Assembly: GCA_019245455.1 (NCBI GenBank)
Contig: JAFARM010000270.1
Location: forward strand, 1-6,601
Length of the DNA: 6,601 nucleotides
DNA from: Sphingomonadaceae bacterium
Lineage (GTDB): Bacteria; Pseudomonadota; Alphaproteobacteria; Sphingomonadales; Sphingomonadaceae
Direction of reading: 5' to 3'
A program made the position numbers and the translations under genes. The notes under the pieces are model-generated. The model searched no databases. It was not told the DNA's origin and was given only the letters and a program-made list of their open reading frames with translations. Shown here piece by piece: positions 1 to 5,825 of this stretch (positions are counted from its first letter, which is position 1; every line of letters starts with the position of its first letter).

Positions 1-683
1 CGCACCTGCGGCCCGGCGATGAGGTAATAGTCGATCGGTCCGTCGTTCGCGCCGATGGCCAGCGTGTCGGCCTCGCGCCGGCCGAAGTCGAAGAAGGCGC
101 GCCACGTATTGTCGAGGAACAGGCCCCAGCTGCCCCCCTCCCCGCCGACGCCGATGACGAAGGGGATCGACTTGTAGATCGGGTCGGTGCCGGCCGAGAA
201 CCCGCCCTCGTCGGTGTTCCAGTCGACGAAGCTGTTGCCGCGCCGGTCGATGCTGCCGCCGGTCTTGTCGCCGAGACCGACGTAATGCTCGGCAATGGGC
301 ATGGCCTTCCTGAGGGTGAAGGCGCGGCCGTCGAAGCTGACCGGCGCGGCGTCGGCGACGATGACGTGCCCGGCGCGGTCGGTCAGCGTCAGCTTGAGCG
401 TGTCGGGGTCGAGGTGGAGCGCGACGGCGCCCGTCGTGAAGCCGTCGGCAGTCGGGGAGACGGCGACCGACCGCGCCCGCGCCTCGGGCAGCACCGCCCA
501 GCTCGCGTCCTCGGGCAGCGCGCCATCGCGGCCGATGCGGACGCGAAGGACGGTGTCGGTCAGCGCCGTCACGGTCATGACGGTCGCGCCGCGGTGGGCG
601 GTGACGCCGCCGGGCGCATGGTCGAGGCCGGCGGCAGCGGCGGGCGCGGCGATGAGCAGGGCAGCGAGCAGGATCAGGCGCAA
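1..683 (-). CDS. Secreted glycoside hydrolase family 31 protein, N-terminal part (cut by left edge)
   Basis: Reading leftward from 683 there is an open frame of 227 complete codons that runs off the window. Residues 1-18 (MRLILLAALLIAAPAAAA) form a typical signal peptide, so export to the periplasm or outer surface is likely. The rest resembles the N-terminal beta-sandwich of GH31 alpha-glucosidases/alpha-xylosidases: HYVGLGDKTGGSIDRRG (residues 133-149), DWNTD (154-158), DPIYKSIPF (167-175) and GLFLDN (187-192) follow the family order YGLGE-LDRRG-WNTD-YKSIPF. The TIM barrel with the catalytic aspartates would lie beyond the left edge, so substrate specificity cannot be read. I chose TTG at 683-681 because GAGGAG (698-693) sits nine bases upstream and the signal peptide begins exactly there; an in-frame GTG at 725 would put extra polar residues before it. 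It is transcribed away from the cupin-like gene at 1318. Family assignment is strong; the exact enzyme is open. Confidence 0.85.
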   Translation of the reverse strand, partial: MRLILLAALLIAAPAAAAGLDHAPGGVTAHRGATVMTVTALTDTVLRVRIGRDGALPEDASWAVLPEARARSVAVSPTADGFTTGAVALHLDPDTLKLTLTDRAGHVIVADAAPVSFDGRAFTLRKAMPIAEHYVGLGDKTGGSIDRRGNSFVDWNTDEGGFSAGTDPIYKSIPFVIGVGGEGGSWGLFLDNTWRAFFDFGRREADTLAIGANDGPIDYYLIAGPQV

Positions 684-794
684 GGCGAAAGGCTCCTCGG
701 GCGAAAGCGGCGGCGTATGTGCCACGCCGCGGCGGCGGTGGCGAGCCTTGGTGCGGGGGCGGCGCGACGGGTGGCCGATGGAGCATCTCCACGC

Positions 795-884
795 GCACCG
801 CCGCCCATCACGCCTACCGCCGCTCATCACGCCCACCGCCGCTCATCACGCCCACCTCCGCTCATCACGCCCACCTCCGCTCAT
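795..884. repeat. 19-bp tandem repeat, four copies plus a partial fifth
   Basis: Units begin at 795, 814, 833 and 852, and a 14-base partial unit begins at 871. The consensus is CCACCGCCGCTCATCACGC. Units 1 and 2 differ from it at two positions and one position respectively, unit 3 matches, and unit 4 has T for G at its sixth base. The partial unit carries the same T and runs straight into the left arm of the palindrome at 871-952, so the array looks like an outgrowth of the palindrome edge. There are no spacers between units. Confidence 0.85.
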
Positions 885-952
885 GCTGAGCCTGTCGAAG
901 CACGCTCGAACGGCCGAGCGTGCTTCGACAGGCTCAGCATGAGCGGCGGTGG
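871..952. repeat. Large palindrome of the TTCGACAGGCTCAGC family
   Basis: Bases 877-908 and 915-946 are perfect 32-bp reverse complements around the 6-base loop AACGGC. The arms extend to 871 and 952 with a single mismatch (876/947). The core GCTTCGACAGGCTCAGCAT is, to my knowledge, a very common intergenic repeat in sphingomonad genomes. As RNA it would make an extremely stable hairpin, though no U-tract follows on either strand, so a terminator role is not shown. Confidence 0.9.
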
Positions 953-1043
953 TGAAGCGCGAGCGAGGTTCTGTGTAGCGCGGCTCCCTCTACCCTTCGG
1001 CAAGTTTGTGCCTCCATTTGCGGATCGCCGTCTGAGCTTGACG

Positions 1044-1117
1044 GTCATCGCGGCGCAGGCCGGGCCCCATGATCTCGAACCTTTGAGGTCATGGGTCCCG
1101 GCCTTCGCCGGGATGAC
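1044..1117. repeat. Palindrome, family B (GTCATCCCGGCGAAGGCCGGG), degenerate left arm
   Basis: Arms 1044-1079 and 1082-1117 pair over 36 positions with three mismatches (at 1050, 1056 and 1065) and two G-T pairs. The right arm carries the consensus form: GGTCATGGGTCCCGG followed by CCTTCGCCGGGATGAC. Each arm contains a smaller hairpin, a 6-bp stem CCCGGC/GCCGGG closing a 4-base loop. The left arm has drifted so that this inner stem is damaged there. The same family recurs at 2482-2557. Confidence 0.85.
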
Positions 1118-1143
1118 AGTGGGGTGACCACCGCCAAACCAGA

Positions 1144-1219
1144 ACCGTCATCCCCGCGGAAGCGGGGACCCATCTCCCGGCCTCAGGAGATGGGTCCCCG
1201 CTTTCGCGGGGATGACGGT
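1144..1219. repeat. Palindrome, family A (GTCATCCCCGCGAAAGCGGGG)
   Basis: Arms 1144-1177 and 1186-1219 pair over 34 positions with one G-T pair (1159/1204) and an 8-base loop. Each arm has an inner hairpin CCCCGC-loop-GCGGGG with loop GGAA on the left arm and, on the complementary strand of the right arm, GAAA. The design is the same as family B: GTCATC, inner hairpin, then ACCCAT and CTC. A second copy lies at 2339-2448. Confidence 0.9.
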
Positions 1220-1304
1220 GGGGGGGGCGGAGGTCCGTCGTCGAAGCCCGACTGCCGGCCAAGCGGAACCATCATCCGAGTGGCTCTGCCAAGCCGCGGC
1301 GCGC

Positions 1305-1310
1305 TATACG
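1305..1310 (+). promoter_or_regulatory. Possible -10 element of the cupin-like gene
   Basis: TATACG ends seven bases before the ATG at 1318, and no Shine-Dalgarno sequence is visible between them. Transcription from here would begin at or very near the start codon, giving a leaderless message. No good -35 hexamer is present at 16-18 bases upstream, so this is only a hint. Confidence 0.25.
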
Positions 1311-1317
1311 GCGACGG

Positions 1318-2310
1318 ATGCCGTCCGTCCCCGAATACACCCGCGTCGACCGCGCCCGCTTCGAGGGCGAGATCGTGCCCGCCGGCCGACCGGCGGTGCT
1401 GCGCGGGCTGGTCGCCGACTGGCCGCTCGTCGCCGAGGCGCGGGCCGGGCGGCTGGCCGCCGTCCTCAAGGCCGGAGCGAGCGACGCCGCCGGACAGGTG
1501 TGGCTCGGCCGGCACGCGATCGGCGGGGCGTTCGGCTTCACCGACGACCTCGCGGCCTACAACCACGAGCGCCGCAACGCGCCGCTTGCCGCCATCGTCG
1601 ACCTGATCGAGAGCCAGCGCGGCGCACCGGAACCCTGGGCGATCTACGCCGGCGCGCTGCCGGTCGATCGCCACGTGCCGGGGTTCCGCGCGAGCCATCC
1701 GATGCCGCTGCTCGCGCCCGACCGCGAGGCGCTCGTGTCGCTGTGGCTCGGCAACGCCACGCGGACGGCGGTGCACTGGGACCTGCCGCAGAACCTCGCC
1801 TGCGTCGTCGCGGGGAAGCGCACCTTCACCCTGTTCGGAATCGAGCAGGTGGCGAACCTGTACGTCGGCCCGCTCGACCGGACGCTCGCCGGGCAGCCGT
1901 CGAGCCTCGTCGACCTCGCCGCGCCCGATCTGGCGAAGTACCCGCGCTTCGCCGACGCACTCGCCGCCGCCGAGGTCGCCGAGCTGGAGCCCGGCGACGC
2001 GCTCTATTTGCCGAGCCTGTGGTGGCACGGCGTCGAGAGCCACGCCGAGCTGGGCGCGATGGTCAACTTCTGGTGGCGCGACGGAGCGGCGCAGGTTTCC
2101 CCGCTGCTGGCGCTGCTGCACGCGGTGATGACGACCGCCGACCTGCCGCCGGCCGAGCGGGCGCGCTGGCGGGTACTGTTCGACCATTATCTGTGGGACG
2201 GCGAGGCGGCGACGCACCTGCCGGCCGGCGCGGCAGGCGGGGTGCTGACCGACCGCAGCGAGGCGACGCTCGCACCGCTGCGGGCAAGGCTGGCGGCGTC
2301 CCTGAAGTAG
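1318..2310 (+). CDS. Cupin-like (Cupin_8/JmjC-type) putative Fe(II)/2-oxoglutarate-dependent oxygenase
   Basis: The 330-residue product has the architecture of Cupin_8/JmjC-like hydroxylases. An N-terminal part (residues 1-60) with RPAVLRGLVADWP resembles the usual entry strand of the family (P-x-V-x-R-G-x-x-x-D-W-P). The double-stranded beta-helix follows. The predicted iron ligands are H153 and D155 (TAVHWDLPQNL, the HxD motif) and H237 (LPSLWWHGVES); K167 in GKRTFTLF is the likely 2-oxoglutarate anchor. No signal peptide or membrane segment is seen, so it should be cytoplasmic. The substrate is unknown: relatives hydroxylate proteins or small molecules. In sphingomonads and Caulobacter, cupin-like proteins of this length often accompany TonB-dependent receptor and glycan-use genes, which would fit the divergent GH31 neighbour (inference). 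ATG 1318 is chosen because the family's N-terminus begins just after it; there is no clear ribosome binding site. Two palindromes follow the stop codon. Confidence 0.85.
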   Translation: MPSVPEYTRVDRARFEGEIVPAGRPAVLRGLVADWPLVAEARAGRLAAVLKAGASDAAGQVWLGRHAIGGAFGFTDDLAAYNHERRNAPLAAIVDLIESQRGAPEPWAIYAGALPVDRHVPGFRASHPMPLLAPDREALVSLWLGNATRTAVHWDLPQNLACVVAGKRTFTLFGIEQVANLYVGPLDRTLAGQPSSLVDLAAPDLAKYPRFADALAAAEVAELEPGDALYLPSLWWHGVESHAELGAMVNFWWRDGAAQVSPLLALLHAVMTTADLPPAERARWRVLFDHYLWDGEAATHLPAGAAGGVLTDRSEATLAPLRARLAASLK

Positions 2311-2338
2311 CGAGCATCGCCCCCCCAGAGCTCTCTCC

Positions 2339-2448
2339 GTCATCCCCGCGAAAGCGGGGACCCATCTCCCGAAGCTCGAAAACTGCGACGTGCAGGGTCG
2401 CCGCGCGGCAGGCCGCAGGAGATGGGTCTCCGCTTTCGCGGGGATGAC
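2339..2448. repeat. Palindrome, family A, with a long 48-base loop
   Basis: Arms 2339-2369 and 2418-2448 pair over 31 positions with one G-T pair (2358/2429). The inner hairpin CCCCGC-GAAA-GCGGGG is intact in the left arm. The 48-base centre (2370-2417) is unrelated to the 8-base centre of the other family A copy, as expected if two inverted single units sit side by side. It begins 29 bases after the cupin-like stop codon and lies between convergent genes, so it could stop or protect transcripts from either side; no U-tract supports a classical terminator. Confidence 0.9.
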
Positions 2449-2481
2449 AGGTGCGGGATGGGGAACGCCAACACAGCCGAG

Positions 2482-2557
2482 TGTCATCCCGGCGGAGGCC
2501 GGGACCTATGATCTCAGAGGTTCGAGTTCATGGGTCCCGGCCTTCGCCGGGATGACA
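2482..2557. repeat. Palindrome, family B, second copy
   Basis: Arms 2482-2515 and 2524-2557 pair over 34 positions with one mismatch (2512/2527) and two G-T pairs, around an 8-base loop. The right arm is nearly identical to 1082-1117. It ends 36 bases before the ubiB stop codon, so it would fall in the 3' untranslated region of the ubiE-ubiB message and could shield its end from exonucleases (inference). Confidence 0.9.
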
Positions 2558-2592
2558 GCATCTTGCTACCCTCGCCGCCGCCTCCCGCGCGC

Positions 2593-4155
2593 CTACAGCC
2601 ACACCGCCGCCGCCCAGCCCAGCGCCGCCCCGAGCCCGACCAGCGGCAGCGCCGTCCAGCCCACCGGCACCCGCGCCCGGACCTTGACCTCCTTCTCCTC
2701 GGTCAGCTCGGGGAGCGGCAGGCCCGGCGGCGCGGCGCCTTCGACGGGGACCTTGGCGATCAGCTGGCGGAACACGCGCGGCAGCGCCGACAGCGCCCGC
2801 GCGCCGAGCACCAGCGCGTCCGCGCCGCGCGACAGCGGCCCGAGCTCGCCGGCGATCCACTCCTTCACGAAGGGCTCGGCGACCTCCCACATATTGACGT
2901 CGGGGTCGAGCGTCAGCGCCACGCCCTCGACCATGACCATCGTCTTCTGGAGGAGCAGCAGGTGCGGCTGCACCGCCATGTCGAAGCTGCGCGTGATGGC
3001 GAAGAGCCCGTCGAGCAGGTTGGCGATCGAGATGTCGCGCGCCGCCAGCCCCCGGATCGGCTCGCCGACCGCCCGCAGTGCCGTGGCGAATTCGCCGATG
3101 TCGTGGTGGGCGGGGACGTACCCCGCCTCGAAGTGGATCTCCGCTACCCGGCGGTAGTTGCCGACGAGCAGGCCGTAGAGGATCTCCGCCAGGTACACCC
3201 GCGCGCGACGGTCGAGGCGGCCCATGATGCCGAAGTCGATGACGCCGATCTTCGCCCGCCCGCCCTCGCCGGGGACGACGAACAGGTTCCCCTGGTGCAG
3301 GTCGGCGTGGAAGAAGCCTTCCGCGATCGCCTGCCGCAGGAAGCTCCGGACCATCGTCGCGGCGAGCGCGCGGCGGTCGAGCGGCAGGGCGTCGATCGCG
3401 GCACGGTCGCTCAATTTGACGCCGTCGATCCAGTCGATCGTCAGCACCCGCCGCCCCGTCCGTGCCCAGTCGACGGCGGGGACGACGAAGTCGGGCTCGG
3501 CGACGAGGGCAGCCTTCAGCTCCGACGCCGACGCCGCCTCGCGCCGCAGGTCGAGCTCGGCCAGCGTCCACGCCTTGAACAGGGCGATGACCGCGCGCGG
3601 GCGGAGGCGCGCGAACTCGCCGCCCTGCCGCTCGAGGCGGGCTGCGGCCCATTCATAGGTGTCGATGGCACGGGCGAAGTCGCCCTCGATGTCGGGGCGC
3701 AGCACCTTGACCGCGACCGTCCGCCCGTCGCTGGTGACGCCGCGGTGGACCTGGGCGATCGACGCCGCGCCGACCGCTTGTGGGTCAATCGAGGCGAACA
3801 GGCTCTGCCACGGCGCGCCGAAGGTCGCGTCGAGCGCCGGTTCGATCCGGGCGAAGGGCACGGGCGGCAGCGCGTCCTGCAGCCGGGCGAGGTCGGCGGC
3901 CGCGGCCATGCCGATGAAGTCGGGCCGCGTCGCCAGCGCCTGGCCGAGCTTGACCGCCGCCGGCCCGAGCTTCTCGAGCGCCCCGGCATAGTCGGGGACC
4001 TTCGGCGCGAAGGTGCCGAGCCGCGCCAGCCACGCCAGCCGGCGCAGCCCCGGCGGCGCGGCGGGGCTCGCCTCGATGCCGCGCAGCGCCCCGTGCGCGC
4101 CCAGCGTCCGTCCCCACCGGAGCAGCCGCCCGACGTGGACGATCGCCGCCGTCAC
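2593..4155 (-). CDS. ubiB: UbiB, ADCK/COQ8-family atypical kinase-like ATPase for ubiquinone biosynthesis
   Basis: The 520-residue protein carries the UbiB hallmarks in order: KLGQ (69-72, the KxGQ motif), the alanine-rich nucleotide loop GAASIAQVH (129-137) in place of a kinase glycine-rich loop, the ATP lysine K150 in VAVKV, the ELD motif (200-202), catalytic loop HADLHQGN (283-290) and metal-binding DFG (307-309). Residues 498-520 form a hydrophobic C-terminal membrane anchor, as is usual for UbiB. The family is needed for ubiquinone synthesis and probably uses ATP to make membrane-bound quinone intermediates accessible to the later enzymes; it is not a proven protein kinase. The start is GTG at 4155: it overlaps the ubiE stop as GTGA, and the family N-terminus begins there. 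A longer in-frame opening to 4383 only overlaps ubiE. Length agrees with the family (about 500-550). The four-base overlap implies translational coupling in a ubiE-ubiB operon. All key residues are present. Confidence 0.96.
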   Translation of the reverse strand: MTAAIVHVGRLLRWGRTLGAHGALRGIEASPAAPPGLRRLAWLARLGTFAPKVPDYAGALEKLGPAAVKLGQALATRPDFIGMAAAADLARLQDALPPVPFARIEPALDATFGAPWQSLFASIDPQAVGAASIAQVHRGVTSDGRTVAVKVLRPDIEGDFARAIDTYEWAAARLERQGGEFARLRPRAVIALFKAWTLAELDLRREAASASELKAALVAEPDFVVPAVDWARTGRRVLTIDWIDGVKLSDRAAIDALPLDRRALAATMVRSFLRQAIAEGFFHADLHQGNLFVVPGEGGRAKIGVIDFGIMGRLDRRARVYLAEILYGLLVGNYRRVAEIHFEAGYVPAHHDIGEFATALRAVGEPIRGLAARDISIANLLDGLFAITRSFDMAVQPHLLLLQKTMVMVEGVALTLDPDVNMWEVAEPFVKEWIAGELGPLSRGADALVLGARALSALPRVFRQLIAKVPVEGAAPPGLPLPELTEEKEVKVRARVPVGWTALPLVGLGAALGWAAAVWL

Positions 4156-4895
4156 GCCTTCCAGCCGCTGTGGATCGCGACGAGCCCGCCGAGGATCGGG
4201 CGCACGCTGACCTGCTTGAAGCCGGCGGTGGCGATCATCGCCTTGAACTCGGTCATGGGGGGGAAGCGGCGGATGCTCTCGACCAGATAGCGGTACGCCT
4301 CCTCGTCGCGCGCCACGACCTTGCCGATGCGCGGCACGACGCGGTGCGAGTATTCGTCGTACAGCCGCGCGACGCCCGGCCACTCCATCGTCGAGAACTC
4401 GAGGCAGAAGAAGCGGCCGCCGAACTTCAGCACGCGGTGCGCCTCGCGCAGCGCGGCGGGGATGTCGGTGACGGTCCGGATGCCGAAGGCGATGGTGTAG
4501 GCGTCGAAACTGGCGTCGGCGAAGGTCAGGACTTCCGCGTTCTGCTCGGACCAGGTCAGGCCGTCGATGCCGCGCTTCTCCGCCCGCTGCCGCCCGACGC
4601 CGAGCATCGCCGGGTTGATATCGGCGACCGTCACGCTCGCCCCCGCCCTGGCCAGGCGGAAGGCGATGTCGCCGGTGCCCCCGGCCATGTCGAGGATGGC
4701 CTCGCCGGCGCGCGGGCGCACCATGCGGACGAACGCGTCCTTCCAGCCGCGGTGGAGGCCGCCGCTCATCAGGTCGTTCATCAGGTCGTAGCGCCGGGCG
4801 ACGCGCTCGAAGACGCTCGTCACGCGGCGCGTCTTTTCGTCCGGAGTGACCTCCTGGAAGCCGTAGCTGACCGTCTGCGTCGGGGGTTCGCTCAT
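4152..4895 (-). CDS. ubiE: UbiE, demethoxyubiquinone/demethylmenaquinone C-methyltransferase
   Basis: This 247-residue, cytoplasmic class I SAM-dependent methyltransferase adds the ring C-methyl group in ubiquinone synthesis (2-polyprenyl-6-methoxy-1,4-benzoquinol step) and, where present, in menaquinone synthesis. Family signatures are clear: FERVARRYDLMNDLMSGGLH (29-48), SAM-binding motif I LDMAGGTGDIAFRLA (68-82), acidic residue D92 at the end of strand 2 (VTVADINPAML), and the second UbiE signature RVLKFGGRFFCLEFS (154-168). The C-terminal FKQVSVRPILGGLVAIHSGWKA is also typical. The start is ATG at 4895, with GGGAG (4906-4902) six bases upstream. It is the first gene of the operon with ubiB and diverges from mutM across 59 bases. 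Length is normal and no residue looks damaged. Confidence 0.97.
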   Translation of the reverse strand: MSEPPTQTVSYGFQEVTPDEKTRRVTSVFERVARRYDLMNDLMSGGLHRGWKDAFVRMVRPRAGEAILDMAGGTGDIAFRLARAGASVTVADINPAMLGVGRQRAEKRGIDGLTWSEQNAEVLTFADASFDAYTIAFGIRTVTDIPAALREAHRVLKFGGRFFCLEFSTMEWPGVARLYDEYSHRVVPRIGKVVARDEEAYRYLVESIRRFPPMTEFKAMIATAGFKQVSVRPILGGLVAIHSGWKA

Positions 4896-4917
4896 GGGCC
4901 GCTCCCTAGCCCAAGGC

Positions 4918-4946
4918 TTGGCAGCGCGGCAAACGCGCCATATGCC
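4918..4946 (+). promoter_or_regulatory. Possible mutM promoter, near-leaderless
   Basis: TTGGCA (4918-4923) is followed after 17 bases by TATGCC (4941-4946). The -10-like hexamer ends only eight bases before the mutM ATG at 4955, so transcription would begin at about the start codon. That would explain why mutM has no convincing Shine-Dalgarno sequence. The hexamers are only moderate matches, and the 59-base gap must also serve ubiE on the other strand. Confidence 0.35.
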
Positions 4947-4954
4947 GCGTGGGG

Positions 4955-5770
4955 ATGCCCGAGCTTCCCGAAGTCGAGACCGTCGTCCGCGGGCTTCGCC
5001 CCGTGCTCGTCGGGCGGCGGTTCGCGCGGGTCGAGCTGCACCGCGAGGGCCTGCGCTTCCCCTTCCCCGCCGGGCTCGGGCAGCGGCTGACGGGGGCGGC
5101 GGTGACGGGCGTCGAGCGGCGCGCCAAATTCGGGCTCGTCGCCACCGACCGCGGCGACACGATGGTCTTCCATTTGGGCATGAGCGGGCGGATGCGGCTC
5201 GATCCGCCGGACCGGGGCAAGCACGACCACGCCGTGTTCACGCTCGACGACGGCCATGTCGTCGCGTTCAACGACGCGCGGCGCTTCGGCAGCCTCGACC
5301 TGGTGGCGACCGACGCGCTGGCGAGCTACCCGCCGCTCGTGCCGCTCGGCGTCGAGCCGCTCGGCCCCGACTTGACGCCGGCGTATCTCGCCATGCGCTT
5401 CGCCGGGCGGACGGTGCCGGTCAAGCCGCTGCTCCTCGACCAGCGCATCGTCGCCGGCTTGGGCAACATCTACGCCTGCGAGGCGCTGTTCCTCGCCCGC
5501 ATCGACCCGCGGCGGGCGGCGGGCAGCGTGTCGCGCGCGAAGCTCGAGCGGCTGGTGCCGGCGATCCGCGCGACGCTCGAGGCGTCGATCGCCGCCGGCG
5601 GCTCCTCGCTCCGCGACCATGCCCAGGTCGACGGCACGCTCGGCTATTTCGCGCACTCGTTCCGCGTCTATGGCCGCGAGGGCCTGCCCTGCCCCGCCGG
5701 CCGCGGCACGGTGCGCCGAATCGTCCAGGGCGGACGGTCGACTTTCTTTTGCCCGGCGGTCCAGCGTTAG
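4955..5770 (+). CDS. mutM: MutM/Fpg, formamidopyrimidine-DNA glycosylase with an incomplete zinc finger
   Basis: The 271-residue bifunctional glycosylase/AP lyase removes 8-oxoguanine and formamidopyrimidines. ATG 4955 is the start because catalysis needs proline directly after the initiator Met (MPELPEVE); a GTG at 4949 would bury it as MGMPELP. Visible residues are nucleophile P2, E3, K58 (RRAKFG), HLGMSGRMR (73-81), DNA-intercalating R109/F111 region (NDARRFG), the helix-two-turn-helix QRIVAGLGNIYACEALF (163-179) and the C-terminal beta-hairpin QGGRSTFFC with its arginine R261. The odd part is the finger. Family members have C-x2-C-x16-C-x2-C, but here it reads CPAG (246-249) and CPAV (266-269): C246 and C266 remain, while the second cysteine of each pair is G249 and V269. 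Spacing and frame are intact. Zinc binding by four cysteines is therefore impossible; the hairpin may be held without metal, as in zincless members of the superfamily. Identity is certain, activity somewhat less so. Confidence 0.95.
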   Translation: MPELPEVETVVRGLRPVLVGRRFARVELHREGLRFPFPAGLGQRLTGAAVTGVERRAKFGLVATDRGDTMVFHLGMSGRMRLDPPDRGKHDHAVFTLDDGHVVAFNDARRFGSLDLVATDALASYPPLVPLGVEPLGPDLTPAYLAMRFAGRTVPVKPLLLDQRIVAGLGNIYACEALFLARIDPRRAAGSVSRAKLERLVPAIRATLEASIAAGGSSLRDHAQVDGTLGYFAHSFRVYGREGLPCPAGRGTVRRIVQGGRSTFFCPAVQR

Positions 5771-5777
5771 GACCGCC

Positions 5778-5806
5778 TTGACCCGCCGGCCGGCGCGAGG
5801 TAACAG
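5778..5806 (+). promoter_or_regulatory. Likely rpsT promoter
   Basis: TTGACC (5778-5783), then 17 bases, then TAACAG (5801-5806). A strong -35 with a poor -10 is usual for housekeeping promoters in GC-rich alphaproteobacteria. It starts eight bases after the mutM stop codon and would give rpsT a leader of roughly 60 bases, letting S20 be expressed apart from mutM. Confidence 0.5.
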
Positions 5807-5810
5807 CCGC

Positions 5811-5825
5811 GCCTTCGCCGGGATG
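5811..5825 (+). repeat. 15-base fragment of palindrome family B
   Basis: GCCTTCGCCGGGATG is identical to bases 1101-1115 and 2540-2554, the outer end of family B right arms. No matching opposite arm is seen nearby. It may be a decayed half-element within the rpsT leader, or a chance match helped by base composition. Confidence 0.4.

Larger units (their letters stand above)
684..1317. other. Repeat-filled divergent intergenic region
   Basis: These 634 bases separate the GH31 gene (minus) from the cupin-like gene (plus). Long open frames cross it, but they follow repeat sequence, have arginine/proline/alanine-rich composition and resemble no family I know, so I call no gene. It holds a 19-bp tandem repeat (795-884), a palindrome grown from it (871-952), and two further palindromes (1044-1117, 1144-1219). 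The stretches 699-794 and 953-1043 show nothing recognisable. The promoters of both flanking genes must lie here. Confidence 0.7.

Noticed and set aside
795..884. CRISPR array
   Set aside because: The 19-bp units are directly adjacent with no spacers, and no cas gene is present.
285..1127. Overlapping plus-strand open frames across GH31 and the repeats
   Set aside because: The first half is antisense to the GH31 reading frame and the second half translates tandem and palindromic repeats. There is no domain and no ribosome binding site.
1183..2487. Minus-strand open frame of 434 codons opposite the cupin-like gene
   Set aside because: It is antisense to a clear protein family member and both ends lie in palindromes (PAFAGMT-type repeat peptides).
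2339..2557. Palindromes as bidirectional terminators for the cupin-like gene and ubiB
   Set aside because: The hairpins are strong but lack a following T-run on either strand, and the same elements occur between divergent genes where terminators make no sense. A secondary role remains possible.
2530..4290. Long plus-strand open frame (586 codons) opposite ubiB
   Set aside because: It is the complement of ubiB and part of ubiE, is rich in R, D, E and A as expected from antisense of GC-rich genes, and starts inside a palindrome. No family is recognisable.
4155..4383. Longer UbiB of 596 residues starting at 4383
   Set aside because: The extra 76 residues overlap ubiE and have no UbiB similarity; the GTG at 4155 in the GTGA overlap gives the family-like N-terminus and length.
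4949..4957. MutM starting at GTG 4949 (MGMPELP)
   Set aside because: Fpg chemistry requires the N-terminal proline after Met removal, so ATG 4955 must be the start.
5692..5770. Frameshift as the cause of the missing MutM cysteines
   Set aside because: The flanking family residues (REGLPCP, RRIVQGGRSTFFCP, QR) are all in one frame with normal spacing, so these are substitutions.
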